Of a DNA stretch of 41,273 nt, positions 15,384-22,702 are shown one piece after another; position 1 is the stretch's first letter; every line of letters starts with the position of its first letter. Source of the DNA: Ruminococcus sp. (GTDB taxonomy: Bacteria > Bacillota > Clostridia > Oscillospirales > Ruminococcaceae); the NCBI GenBank assembly GCA_017450925.1, contig JAFSSS010000032.1, positions 1 to 41,273 on the forward strand. The letters are read 5' to 3'. The notes under the pieces were generated by a model. It did not search any database. It was given only the letters and a program-made list of their open reading frames with translations, and was not told where the DNA came from. Position numbers and translations under genes: made by a program.

Positions 15384-16667
15384 TCATGATTTGAACACTG
15401 CTTCATTGTCGATCATCTGCTCCACCGGCACCCAGATCGCGCTGTCCTTCACGGTGTATTCCACCACCTTCGGATTGCAGCCGCCGGGGAAGCCAATGGT
15501 GTTGATGTTCATCACCACGTCGCACATCTTGCAGACCACCTGTCCGTCACGCTCGAAATAGCCCGTTTCGCCGCAGATGTCGCAGGCATCCAGTCCGATG
15601 CCGTAGCCGGAGGAGTTGGGCTTCTTTATGACGATAAGGCGTGTGTGCCTGCCGTTGGGAGTGGTATAGCCGAAACGGTGGAGATGCCCGTCATCCACTG
15701 CGCCAAAGGGGATGTAAAGGCAGTTGTCAACTATGGACACATCCTCGACCGGAGAAAGCTCCACCGGCCTGTTGGCGTAGGGCTCGATGACCAGAAAATT
15801 CAGCACCGTGAACACCGCGCAGAACACGCCGAGGTCTGCCCAGCGCCGGCTGACCTTCCACTTCTTCTTTATCTTCCGCTTTTCGGCAGGATTGGAATAG
15901 GGCTCCTTCTGCCGGAAGCTTTTTATCCATATGATGACCGGCACCGCCGCCAGCACCGCCAGCAGGCCGTAGATGAACCATATGTCGTTGTTTGAGGTGG
16001 CCTTGACGATGTCGAACACCGGCTTGTAGGCGCTGCTGTTGGGCAGGATGTAGTGCTTGCTTAGCATGACCTTCAGCAGCAGGGCAGTCACTCTAAGGCC
16101 GTAGATCAGCCCTCCCGTGCAGAGGACGATGAACCCTTGAACAGGCCCGAGGCGCTGCAGCCCTCTGTTTGCCGCGGCCTCCGTCAGCAGCATCACTATC
16201 AGCCCCAGCACCATGCCGATCATCTTGAAAAGATATTCTGTGGAAAGGGCAGTCTGCTCGGTAAGCAGCAGAGTGTAGGGATAAGCCAGCACGTCCGGCA
16301 GAGCGTAGAATATCGCTAAGAAGCACTCCACTCCCGCAGCCGCGGAAAATACGATGTCAGCGGGCTTTTTAAGCTTCCCTTTGAACACCGGGACTGTCAG
16401 CCGCAGTATTCCTGCAATTATCAGCAGCACCAGCACCGCCAGCGATATAATGAAGATGTAATAGTTCCACTGTGAGGTGTCGATCTTCTTGGTGGCGTTC
16501 TTCATGAAGGCCATAACGCCGGCACCGACTATCCCCAGCCCGGTGAGGCAGCCGGCGATGATGCCTCCCAGCCGTCCGCAGACAGCTCTTACATAGCCCC
16601 GCAGCAGCCCCACGACCACTGCCGCCGCTATGACCGCTCCCACGGTCATGGTAAAATATTTCAGCAT
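15384..16667 (-). CDS. DUF2318 multi-helix membrane protein
   Basis: A 427-residue protein with about eight hydrophobic segments and a C-terminal domain (residues about 300-427) with the DUF2318 pattern: C-D-I-C, then 14 residues later C-K-M-C, then a GGC motif. The paired CxxC motifs suggest metal binding, probably outside the membrane. DUF2318 proteins occur beside FTR1 and P19 genes, as here. GAAGGAGAG precedes the start. The gene follows a terminator-like hairpin, so it may be expressed less than P19. Molecular role unknown; a metal or electron relay is plausible. Confidence 0.8.
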   Translation of the reverse strand: MLKYFTMTVGAVIAAAVVVGLLRGYVRAVCGRLGGIIAGCLTGLGIVGAGVMAFMKNATKKIDTSQWNYYIFIISLAVLVLLIIAGILRLTVPVFKGKLKKPADIVFSAAAGVECFLAIFYALPDVLAYPYTLLLTEQTALSTEYLFKMIGMVLGLIVMLLTEAAANRGLQRLGPVQGFIVLCTGGLIYGLRVTALLLKVMLSKHYILPNSSAYKPVFDIVKATSNNDIWFIYGLLAVLAAVPVIIWIKSFRQKEPYSNPAEKRKIKKKWKVSRRWADLGVFCAVFTVLNFLVIEPYANRPVELSPVEDVSIVDNCLYIPFGAVDDGHLHRFGYTTPNGRHTRLIVIKKPNSSGYGIGLDACDICGETGYFERDGQVVCKMCDVVMNINTIGFPGGCNPKVVEYTVKDSAIWVPVEQMIDNEAVFKS

Positions 16668-16778
16668 TTATAGATCTCTCCTTCGGCGGAGGACCGCCGT
16701 TTATAGACCGGCTGATGCCGTTCCGACCGCACAGTATGCCGATGCAGCTGTGCAGTCGGAGCGGCACCGCCGCGAAAA

Positions 16779-16813
16779 CGCACAAAATGCGCTGCGGGAT
16801 GAGCGCAGCGCAT
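16779..16813 (-). terminator. Terminator-like hairpin inside the iron operon
   Basis: A perfect 10-bp stem (ATGCGCTGCG, 16787-16796, with 16804-16813) with a 7-nt loop lies 24 nt past the P19 stop. On the minus strand it is followed by TTTTGTGCGTTTT. It would partly stop transcription or protect the upstream mRNA, raising FTR1 and P19 over the downstream genes. Confidence 0.65.
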
Positions 16814-16836
16814 CTGTATTTCGTTTTGGTGTGAAA

Positions 16837-17535
16837 TTACCACTCCTGCGGAACGTAGTCCCACTTGTCGTAGGTGACCTTGAGGTTGCCGTCCTTGAAG
16901 TAATCGTCCCAGCTTCCTCCCGGGCCGGTCTCTGCATCGGTGTGGAGCAGATAGTTCATCTCGGCAGGGCTGTGGAACTGGAATTCAACGCTGTAGGTGT
17001 CAGCCTTGTCCAGCTTGATGTTAGCGCCGTAGTGAGGACCGTCGGATGCGCTCATGGGCATCAGCTTGCCCTCTGCTGCAACGTCGCCGTTGGAGGCAGT
17101 GATCTTGTAGTCAACAGTCAGATAAGGAACCCAGTCGCCTACGCCGTAGCCGTACTTGTTCTCGTTGGCGGAAACGTCAGCCTCGATGTGGATGTTGTAG
17201 TTCTCGATGCCGTTGCCGTCAGTCATGGGAACGGGCTGGAAATATACAGCGGAAACGTTCATGAAGCCGACTGTCTCGTCCTCGAAGATAGGATACTCCT
17301 GGAAGCCGGCACCTTCACCGCCGGGACCCTCTGCGTTAGCGTCGCTGTCCTTTACCTCTGCGGATGCAGTCTCGGTGCTTTCTGCAGCGGTGCTTTCTGC
17401 TGTGCTTTCAGCAGTGGAAGCTGCTGCTGCGGATGCAGTGTCAGCCTTGCTGCTGGAATCGCTGCTGCCGCAGGCTGCAAGGCTTGCTGCCATAGCAGCT
17501 GCAAGAGCAATGCCTGCAAGCTTTTTGTTCATCAT
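16837..17535 (-). CDS. P19/Tp34-type iron-binding lipoprotein
   Basis: A 232-residue predicted lipoprotein (lipobox LAAC) with a Ser/Ala/Thr/Glu-rich linker (about 22-65) and then a Tp34/P19 domain. P19 proteins bind iron and copper at the dimer interface and hand iron to the FTR1 permease. Likely ligand regions are FMNVSAVYF, NIHIEADV (His and Glu), LMPMSASDGPHYG (Met and His) and LLHTDAETG, by analogy with Campylobacter P19. The ATG at 17535 is preceded by AAGGAGG; a longer frame to 17607 has no signal logic. It follows FTR1 by 95 bp. Confidence 0.88.
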   Translation of the reverse strand: MMNKKLAGIALAAAMAASLAACGSSDSSSKADTASAAAASTAESTAESTAAESTETASAEVKDSDANAEGPGGEGAGFQEYPIFEDETVGFMNVSAVYFQPVPMTDGNGIENYNIHIEADVSANENKYGYGVGDWVPYLTVDYKITASNGDVAAEGKLMPMSASDGPHYGANIKLDKADTYSVEFQFHSPAEMNYLLHTDAETGPGGSWDDYFKDGNLKVTYDKWDYVPQEW

Positions 17536-17630
17536 AATGATTTCCTCCTTACAAAGATTTTGGTTTGTATTTTCCGGCTTGCGCCGTTTATTTATATTCT
17601 CCGGCATAAGCCGTGATATATAAATCCTGT

Positions 17631-19325
17631 TTATTTCGCCTTGGCGGGCGTTTGCTTCTGCTTCTTCTCCCTGGGCTTTTTGGGCTTGGGCTTCAGCTCC
17701 TCCTCGTATTCCTCCTGGCTCTCGATGATGTAGTGAGCGCCCTCAAGGAAGCCTACGACTGTCGGGATGCCCGTCCAGCAGAAGAGGACGTAAAGCATTC
17801 CTCTGCCGTATTTGCCGTTGTAGAATTTGTGCAGTCCGAGAGTTCCCAGCAGTATTGCAACTACACCGCACTCGATGTGGTTGTTTCTCTTCCAGCGCTG
17901 GATGACGAATATCGTGACCGTAAGGGTGATAAGTATCAGCTGCGGGATAAGTGTCTCGTAGCAGGGGTAGATGCCCAGCACGTCGAAGAAGTCGTTGGAG
18001 GGGATAAGGTTCTGCAGGGTGTCCGAGGTGGTCATCATGATGACATCGCCCTCGATAAGCTCCTTGATGCCGGAGCCGAGGAAGGAGATCGACATGATGA
18101 ACATCAGAATGCTCGTGCCGAGGAAGAAGGGCTTCAGCGGCAGCTTCACGCTCAAAAATCTGATCGCAAGGAATACCACTGCCAGTACGACGCAGCCTAC
18201 TCCAAAGCCGCCCCACATCATCTTTTTGCTCTCGTCGTCGCTCATAAGAGGCTGATAGAAAAGTATCACCTCGGCGCCCTCGCGGTAAACCGCAAGGAAG
18301 GCTGTAAAGCCCAGCGTGAACACGCTGCCGGTGTCGGCAGAGGTCTCTACCTGTCCCTCGATGTATTTGTTCCAGGCATCCGCTTCAGCCTTGGATACCA
18401 TCCAGTTGCTGACGTAGAAAAGCACCACAACTGCGATAAGCGCCGTAACGCCCTCGATGATCTCCTGGTTTGCGCTGTTGGCAAGCTTGAGCTGCTCCAG
18501 CAGCCACGCACTCAGGAAGCTGGCGCCGATAGCAAGGATGCATCCCGCATAGACCACCTTGAGCTTTTTGCGGTGACCCTTCTTTACGAGATAGGCGATT
18601 ATCGCGCCCACGACAAGTATCGCTTCAAGTCCCTCGCGGAGGATGATGCCGAAGCAGGCAGCGAAGGTCCCCCAGCCGCCGCCGGTGCCGCCTACGGCCA
18701 CCGCGTTCTCGCCGGGAACTACGGCCTTGCTGTCAGCACTCTCTGCCTTGGAGCTGTCCCCGGAGGAGCCGCTCTCGGTCTTGCTGTCGGAGGATGCCTC
18801 TCCGCCGGAGATAAGCGCCTCCAGTCTTGCGGCGGTAACGGATGCGTCCTCGGCAGGGTCGTCCTTTTGCGTGATGCCGTCCAGCACGTTTGCATCGCGC
18901 CTTACCATTCCCATAAGGGTGACAAGCTCGGCCTTCAGCTCGTCAAGCGTGCCGCCGGACTTGGTAACGGTCTTAGCCTTGGAGAACTGCAGCTCGACCT
19001 CGGTCTTTCTGCTGCCGGCGATGTGTCCCATAGCCGTTCTCTCAAAGCCGGTAACTTCATAGTAGTTGTAATAGCCGGCGTTGATAGCCTTGTAAGCGCT
19101 GTCGGTGTCGCCCGCCTCGAAGAGGGAAGCGGATGCGGAAAAGCACTGATCCATTGCATCTGCCACATCGTTCCATGTGGAAGAGGGCTTGCCTGCCGCC
19201 TTCCAGTCGTTCCAGGATGTGATGTAATCCGTGACGGCAAAGGCCTGCATACCCTGTGAAAGCATTAGCAGCAGCGCCAGTATGACCGCGGCAAAAGCAC
19301 CGCGTCTTTTTGAACTGTAGGTCAT
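17631..19325 (-). CDS. FTR1-family iron permease with C-terminal TM2 domain
   Basis: A 564-residue protein in four parts: a signal peptide (1-31); an extracytoplasmic helical region (about 32-205) ending in a Ser-rich linker; an FTR1/EfeU permease (about 220-480) with the two iron-site motifs REGLE (230-234) and REGAE (348-352); and a C-terminal TM2-like hairpin domain (about 485-535, GTLGLHKFYNGKYGRG) followed by a Lys/Pro-rich tail. FTR1 imports Fe(III) or freshly oxidised iron. The TM2 fusion is unusual. ATG 19325 has AAAGGAGG 7 nt upstream; the preceding TTG is less likely. It heads the iron block and lies behind two palindromic operators. Confidence 0.92.
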   Translation of the reverse strand: MTYSSKRRGAFAAVILALLLMLSQGMQAFAVTDYITSWNDWKAAGKPSSTWNDVADAMDQCFSASASLFEAGDTDSAYKAINAGYYNYYEVTGFERTAMGHIAGSRKTEVELQFSKAKTVTKSGGTLDELKAELVTLMGMVRRDANVLDGITQKDDPAEDASVTAARLEALISGGEASSDSKTESGSSGDSSKAESADSKAVVPGENAVAVGGTGGGWGTFAACFGIILREGLEAILVVGAIIAYLVKKGHRKKLKVVYAGCILAIGASFLSAWLLEQLKLANSANQEIIEGVTALIAVVVLFYVSNWMVSKAEADAWNKYIEGQVETSADTGSVFTLGFTAFLAVYREGAEVILFYQPLMSDDESKKMMWGGFGVGCVVLAVVFLAIRFLSVKLPLKPFFLGTSILMFIMSISFLGSGIKELIEGDVIMMTTSDTLQNLIPSNDFFDVLGIYPCYETLIPQLILITLTVTIFVIQRWKRNNHIECGVVAILLGTLGLHKFYNGKYGRGMLYVLFCWTGIPTVVGFLEGAHYIIESQEEYEEELKPKPKKPREKKQKQTPAKAK

Positions 19326-19346
19326 CAAAAAGCCTCCTTTGAGCCT

Positions 19347-19382
19347 TTTATAATCTGCATGGGAAAGTTAGCCTTAACTAAC
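19347..19382 (-). promoter_or_regulatory. FTR1 promoter region with proximal palindromic operator
   Basis: A minus-strand -10-like TATAAA (19347-19352) is preceded 14 bp further upstream by the inverted repeat GTTAG-CCTTAA-CTAAC (19367-19382), which overlaps the expected -35 position where no good TTGACA exists. GTTAG...CTAAC resembles the core of DtxR/IdeR-type operators, so iron-responsive repression is likely but inferred. Confidence 0.6.
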
Positions 19383-19521
19383 TATATCCCTTTAAAATAT
19401 CCTGCAGCAAGCCGCCGGAGGATAATGCACTGCGGTCATCCGCTGCGCACCAAGGAGGAACCTCTGGTGTTAGCAAAAGCTAACTCGACGGCTTTTAAAA
19501 CGGCCTGCACAGCAAGCCGCC
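19367..19521 (-). repeat. Two tandem regulatory units upstream of FTR1
   Basis: Two similar units occur about 100 bp apart. Unit 1 (19367-19416) reads GTTAG-N6-CTAAC, then TTTAAAA, then CCTGCAGCAAGCCGCC. Unit 2 (19469-19521) reads GTTAGC-AAAA-GCTAAC, then TTTTAAAA, then CCTGCACAGCAAGCCGCC. The duplication keeps operator, AT box and GC tail in the same order. It suggests a two-site control region, perhaps with a second start. Between them there is nothing I can assign. Confidence 0.6.
19469..19484. promoter_or_regulatory. Distal palindromic operator GTTAGC-AAAA-GCTAAC
   Basis: A perfect 6+6 inverted repeat with a 4-bp centre, the better of two matching sites upstream of FTR1. Its position about 145 bp upstream of the start codon suggests cooperative binding or control of an alternative promoter by a DtxR-like metalloregulator. 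Confidence 0.6.
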
Positions 19522-19550
19522 TTATCACTTTCTGCTGCAAGATGTTTTGC

Positions 19551-19789
19551 TTAAGGCAACACCGCACGACCCGCGGCTAACGCCTCTGCACATCATCTGC
19601 TTGCCAGCTTTCCGTCATGATCACCAACGTCATCAAAGATGACGTCAATTCTCCTTGACGTTGCGCAAAGCGAAGCACACTTCGCTCGCAAGCCTGCGTC
19701 GAATTTAGGCAATCTGACGAAAAGCTGTGCCTCAACGCCAGTTGAGGTTGCGCATACTGATGCACAGGGGTCGTGCGGTGTTGCCTTAA
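19551..19789. mobile_element. Complete MITE-like element, 239 bp
   Basis: The element has perfect 21-bp terminal inverted repeats beginning TTAAGGCAACACCGCACG (19551-19571 and 19769-19789). If TTAA is a target duplication, the repeat proper is 17 bp. It encodes no transposase. Three internal hairpins are seen: ACGTCATC/GATGACGT (about 19628-19646), GCGAAG/CTTCGC (about 19670-19686) and CCTCAAC/GTTGAGG (about 19730-19747). The copy at the left window edge has lost or never had them. It lies between the AEC gene and the FTR1 control region. Confidence 0.85.
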
Positions 19790-19830
19790 GGCACCACCGC
19801 ACGATCCGCGGCTGATGCCTCTACATCAGC
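19786..19830. repeat. Partial second MITE end abutting the AEC gene
   Basis: Starting with the shared TTAA, this stretch repeats the element's left end with several changes (GGCACCACCGCACGATCCGCGGCT...). It runs through the stop codon and last codons of the AEC gene. It also forms a hairpin GCTGATG/CATCAGC that could help end transcription of the polyamine operon. Confidence 0.65.
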
Positions 19831-20702
19831 TTTACACATACCGCTGTCAGCAGCGGCAGCGTTATCCCCGAAAGTACCGTCGTTACCGCAAAGTATTCCG
19901 AACAGCGCTCCGGCTTTTTGTCAAACAGTACAGCAAACATCGTCCCCGTCGTCGCTACCGGACACCCCGCCGCTATCGTCAGCGTTATTATGACCAGCTC
20001 CGGCGCATGGGTCAGCCGCATCAGTCCGTAGCACAGCGCCGGTACCGCAATCAGCTTCATCCCGCTGACTATGTATATCCCCGAGTTCTTCATCGCCTTC
20101 AGAAAATTCGTCTGCGATGCCGTCGCTCCCGCTATCAGCATAGCCAACGGCGTGTTTATTGAAGCCACCAGCTCCAGCGACGACGCCGGCACCGACGGCA
20201 GCCTTATATTCGTAAGGTAGAAGATCAGCCCGATCACGACCGCAATGACCGACGGGTTTTTCAAAGCGCTCAAAAACGCCGAAAAGTCCCGCTGTCCCTT
20301 CATTACCATGTAGCCGTGTGTCCATACCAGCAGATTGAACAGCGTGATGTACGCCGTCAGATAAAGTACTCCCTCCTGCCCGTATATGCCGTTTATCAGC
20401 GGTATGCCGATAAAGCCGCAGTTGGAGTAGATGCTGGCAAAGCGCTCAATGTCATAGTCCTGCCGCTTTTTGGGTATCACCAGTGTGACAAAGACTATCG
20501 TGGCCGCAAAGGATACAGCTGCCAGCCCGAAGCTCCACGCCAGCCCTCCCAGCAGCTTCTTGTTCAGCTCTGTCTGATAGGACATGAATATCAGCAGCGG
20601 GTTGACGATATGCAGCTCCACCGTTGAGAGCTGCTTCAGTCCGCTTTTGGTTATCACGCCCCGCCAGCCGCAAAAACCGCCCAGCAGCAGTATGATGAAC
20701 AT
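19821..20702 (-). CDS. AEC-family transporter (auxin efflux carrier type)
   Basis: A protein of at least 293 residues with about ten hydrophobic segments and the AEC family pattern: NPLLIFMSYQ in helix 2, SIYSNCGFIGIPL in the middle, and PVATTGTMFAVLFDKK late. Members export or import organic acids and similar anions, or secondary metabolites. Being last in the polyamine operon it might move a pathway intermediate, which is inference. ATG 20702 has a poor ribosome binding site, and coding-like sequence (ITDTALLIGKQIAI) continues upstream in frame without an ATG, GTG or TTG. The true start may therefore be unusual or further upstream. Confidence 0.85.
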   Translation of the reverse strand: MFIILLLGGFCGWRGVITKSGLKQLSTVELHIVNPLLIFMSYQTELNKKLLGGLAWSFGLAAVSFAATIVFVTLVIPKKRQDYDIERFASIYSNCGFIGIPLINGIYGQEGVLYLTAYITLFNLLVWTHGYMVMKGQRDFSAFLSALKNPSVIAVVIGLIFYLTNIRLPSVPASSLELVASINTPLAMLIAGATASQTNFLKAMKNSGIYIVSGMKLIAVPALCYGLMRLTHAPELVIITLTIAAGCPVATTGTMFAVLFDKKPERCSEYFAVTTVLSGITLPLLTAVCVKLM

Positions 20703-20768
20703 TATCGCTATTTGTTTTCCGATTAGTAATGCCGTGTCCGTAATGATCTTCCCTTCAAATAATCGCCT

Positions 20769-21644
20769 TTACCTGCCCGCTATGATGCCGTAGCACTCCG
20801 GGCGTCTGTCCCGGAAGAGCCCCCATTCAAGGCGGGCTTTTCTGATTTCCTCAAGGTCAAAGCTCTGCATTATCACGCAGTCGCCCTCTCTGTCTGCCTG
20901 TGTCAGCACCTCGCCCACCTCGTCGGTGATGAAGGAGGAGCCGTAGAATTTCAGCGCCGAGGCTTGTCCGCCGTTTTCCTCCGTGGGACTGACGCTTTCT
21001 GTGCCGTAGCGGTTAGCCGCGATGACGGGGGCGAAATTCGCCGCTGCGTGTCCCTGCATAACTCTCCTCCAGTGGGGCATGGAGTCGGTGTCAAGTATCG
21101 GCTCGCCGCCTATCGCCGTGGGATAGAACAGCAGGTCAGCTCCCATTACTGTCATAGCCCTTGCGGTCTCCGGGAACCACTGATCCCAGCAGATGCCGAC
21201 ACCTATCCGTCCGAAGCGTGTGTCCCACACCCTAAAGCCGGTATTGCCGGGGGTGAAGTAGAATTTCTCTTGATAATAGTGGTCGTCGGGGATGTGGGTC
21301 TTGCGGTAAACGCCCAACACCTCACCGTCCGCGTCGATGACCGCTGCCGAGTTGTAAAGCACGTTCACATCCCGCTCGTAAAAGCTCACCGGCAGCACTA
21401 CACCCAGCTCCTTGGCGGCAGTGCGGAAGTGCTTTACCGCATCGTTTTCCTCACGGGGCTTGGCGAAGTCATAGTAGTCATATCTGCGCTCTTGACAGAA
21501 ATACTGTCTTTCAAAAAGCTCCGGCAGCAGGATGATGTTGGCACCCTCTCCGGCGGCCTTACGCACCAGCTTATCGGCCTTTGCTATATTCTCTTCCACG
21601 CTGCGGGAGCAGCTCATCTGCACCGCTGCTGCTGTAACTTTCAT
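20769..21644 (-). CDS. aguB: N-carbamoylputrescine amidase
   Basis: A 291-residue nitrilase-superfamily enzyme that splits N-carbamoylputrescine into putrescine, CO2 and ammonia, the last step of the agmatine route. The catalytic triad is visible: Glu in LLPELFERQYF, Lys in YRKTHIPD and Cys in GICWDQWFPE; the FERQYF and DQWFPE contexts are typical of AguB. ATG 21644 is preceded by AGGAGG. The matching agmatine deiminase gene is three genes upstream in the same operon. Confidence 0.93.
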   Translation of the reverse strand: MKVTAAAVQMSCSRSVEENIAKADKLVRKAAGEGANIILLPELFERQYFCQERRYDYYDFAKPREENDAVKHFRTAAKELGVVLPVSFYERDVNVLYNSAAVIDADGEVLGVYRKTHIPDDHYYQEKFYFTPGNTGFRVWDTRFGRIGVGICWDQWFPETARAMTVMGADLLFYPTAIGGEPILDTDSMPHWRRVMQGHAAANFAPVIAANRYGTESVSPTEENGGQASALKFYGSSFITDEVGEVLTQADREGDCVIMQSFDLEEIRKARLEWGLFRDRRPECYGIIAGR

Positions 21645-21664
21645 ACCAAGGTGTCCTCCTGTAT

Positions 21665-22192
21665 TTACTCTGCCCAGAAAACTCTGCCGTCCCTGCGGGG
21701 AGCGGCAGGAGGTATCTCTCCTGCGGGATAGCCTACGGCGCAGTGACCGATGCCCTCCCAATCGCCGGTGATGCCGAGGTCGGCAAGAAGCTGCTTCCAC
21801 TCCTCCTGCTCAAACTCCTCCTTAGCCCGGTGTATCCATATGCTCCCGAGGCCGAGGGAATGGGCAGCCAGCATAAGGTTTCCCATAACGAGCGAGCCGT
21901 CATAGACGAAGTTATGCTGCGACCTGTCCGCCAGCACGATAAGGATGACGGGAGCGCCGTAAAATGGGTCAAAGCCCTCGTCCCAGCCGCCTATCCTGCG
22001 GTTGGCATCCATGATCCTGTCCCGCAGATCCTTGTTAGTCACGGCCACGGTGATAACGCCTTGACGTCCTCTTGCGCTGGCGGCATAGAGCCCGGCGTCA
22101 ACTATCCTTTCAATATCAGCCTTCGGGGGCATATCCGGCTTGAAGCTGCGGATGCTCCTGCGTTCCTTTATGGTCTTTATCACTTCGTTCAC
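21665..22192 (-). CDS. Nitroreductase-family flavoprotein
   Basis: A 175-residue NAD(P)H-dependent FMN reductase family protein: N-terminal IKERRSIRSF (FMN phosphate binding), central LMLAAHSLGLGSIWI, and late GYPAGEIP. I chose the GTG at 22192, preceded by AAGGGAG, because the family usually begins within a few residues of the ERRSIR motif. It lies 20 bp before aguB. Its substrate and its reason for being in a polyamine operon are not evident. Confidence 0.85.
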   Translation of the reverse strand: MNEVIKTIKERRSIRSFKPDMPPKADIERIVDAGLYAASARGRQGVITVAVTNKDLRDRIMDANRRIGGWDEGFDPFYGAPVILIVLADRSQHNFVYDGSLVMGNLMLAAHSLGLGSIWIHRAKEEFEQEEWKQLLADLGITGDWEGIGHCAVGYPAGEIPPAAPRRDGRVFWAE

Positions 22193-22242
22193 AGTAAAAA
22201 CTCCCTTCGCTTTATGTGTAATGCAGCCTGTGCTGCAGAGTA

Positions 22243-22662
22243 TCATTCGATAGTAAAGCTCTCTGTTTTCAGATCGCAATAGTATCTTCCGCTTTCTGCC
22301 TTGAAACGCAGAACGCAATAGTCGGGGTCGGTAACGCCGCCCTTGTAAAATATGGTGTCGCCCCTGCGCCAGATCATATCCTTTGTTTTCTGATCTGTCA
22401 GCACCTCCATTTTGCCCTTGAGCATAACTCCGGTGTACTTGATAAGACCCTTGTGATAGAAGTAGATACAGGCTCTCGAATCATTCATATACTGCTTTAC
22501 TCTTAAGGAAGAGGTGTTTGTTGAAAAATAGAACTGATGCAGTCCGCTGATTTTCCGCGGCTTCAGCATTGCCTTTACATTTGGAAAGCCCTCTTCATCG
22601 ACCGAGCAGATAAAAGCGACCTTCTGTTTTCTGATAAAATCTGATATTTTTTTGCTGTCCAT
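22243..22662 (-). CDS. Pyridoxamine 5'-phosphate oxidase-like FMN-binding protein
   Basis: A 139-residue split-barrel protein of the PNPOx-like family (general stress protein 26 type), with the pattern AFICSVDEEGFPNVKAM, FYFSTNTSSLRVKQ and ACIYFYH. Such proteins bind FMN, F420 or heme; most are not true PNP oxidases. GGAGGG precedes the start. It lies between surE and the nitroreductase gene, giving two flavin-type genes in tandem. Confidence 0.85.
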   Translation of the reverse strand: MDSKKISDFIRKQKVAFICSVDEEGFPNVKAMLKPRKISGLHQFYFSTNTSSLRVKQYMNDSRACIYFYHKGLIKYTGVMLKGKMEVLTDQKTKDMIWRRGDTIFYKGGVTDPDYCVLRFKAESGRYYCDLKTESFTIE

Positions 22663-22702
22663 AACAGTACCCTCCGAAGCTCCGCTCTGACACCGAACGG
22701 CG

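Noticed and set aside
17613-19259. Long plus-strand open frame (548 codons) opposite the FTR1 gene
   Set aside because: It is the antisense shadow of a clear FTR1 gene, with low-complexity, His/Gly/Ala-rich translation, no ribosome binding site and no family motif.
19551-19789. CRISPR array or tRNA remnant at the repeat region
   Set aside because: The repeats are inverted ends and internal hairpins, not regularly spaced direct repeats, and no cloverleaf or TTCRANYC box is present.
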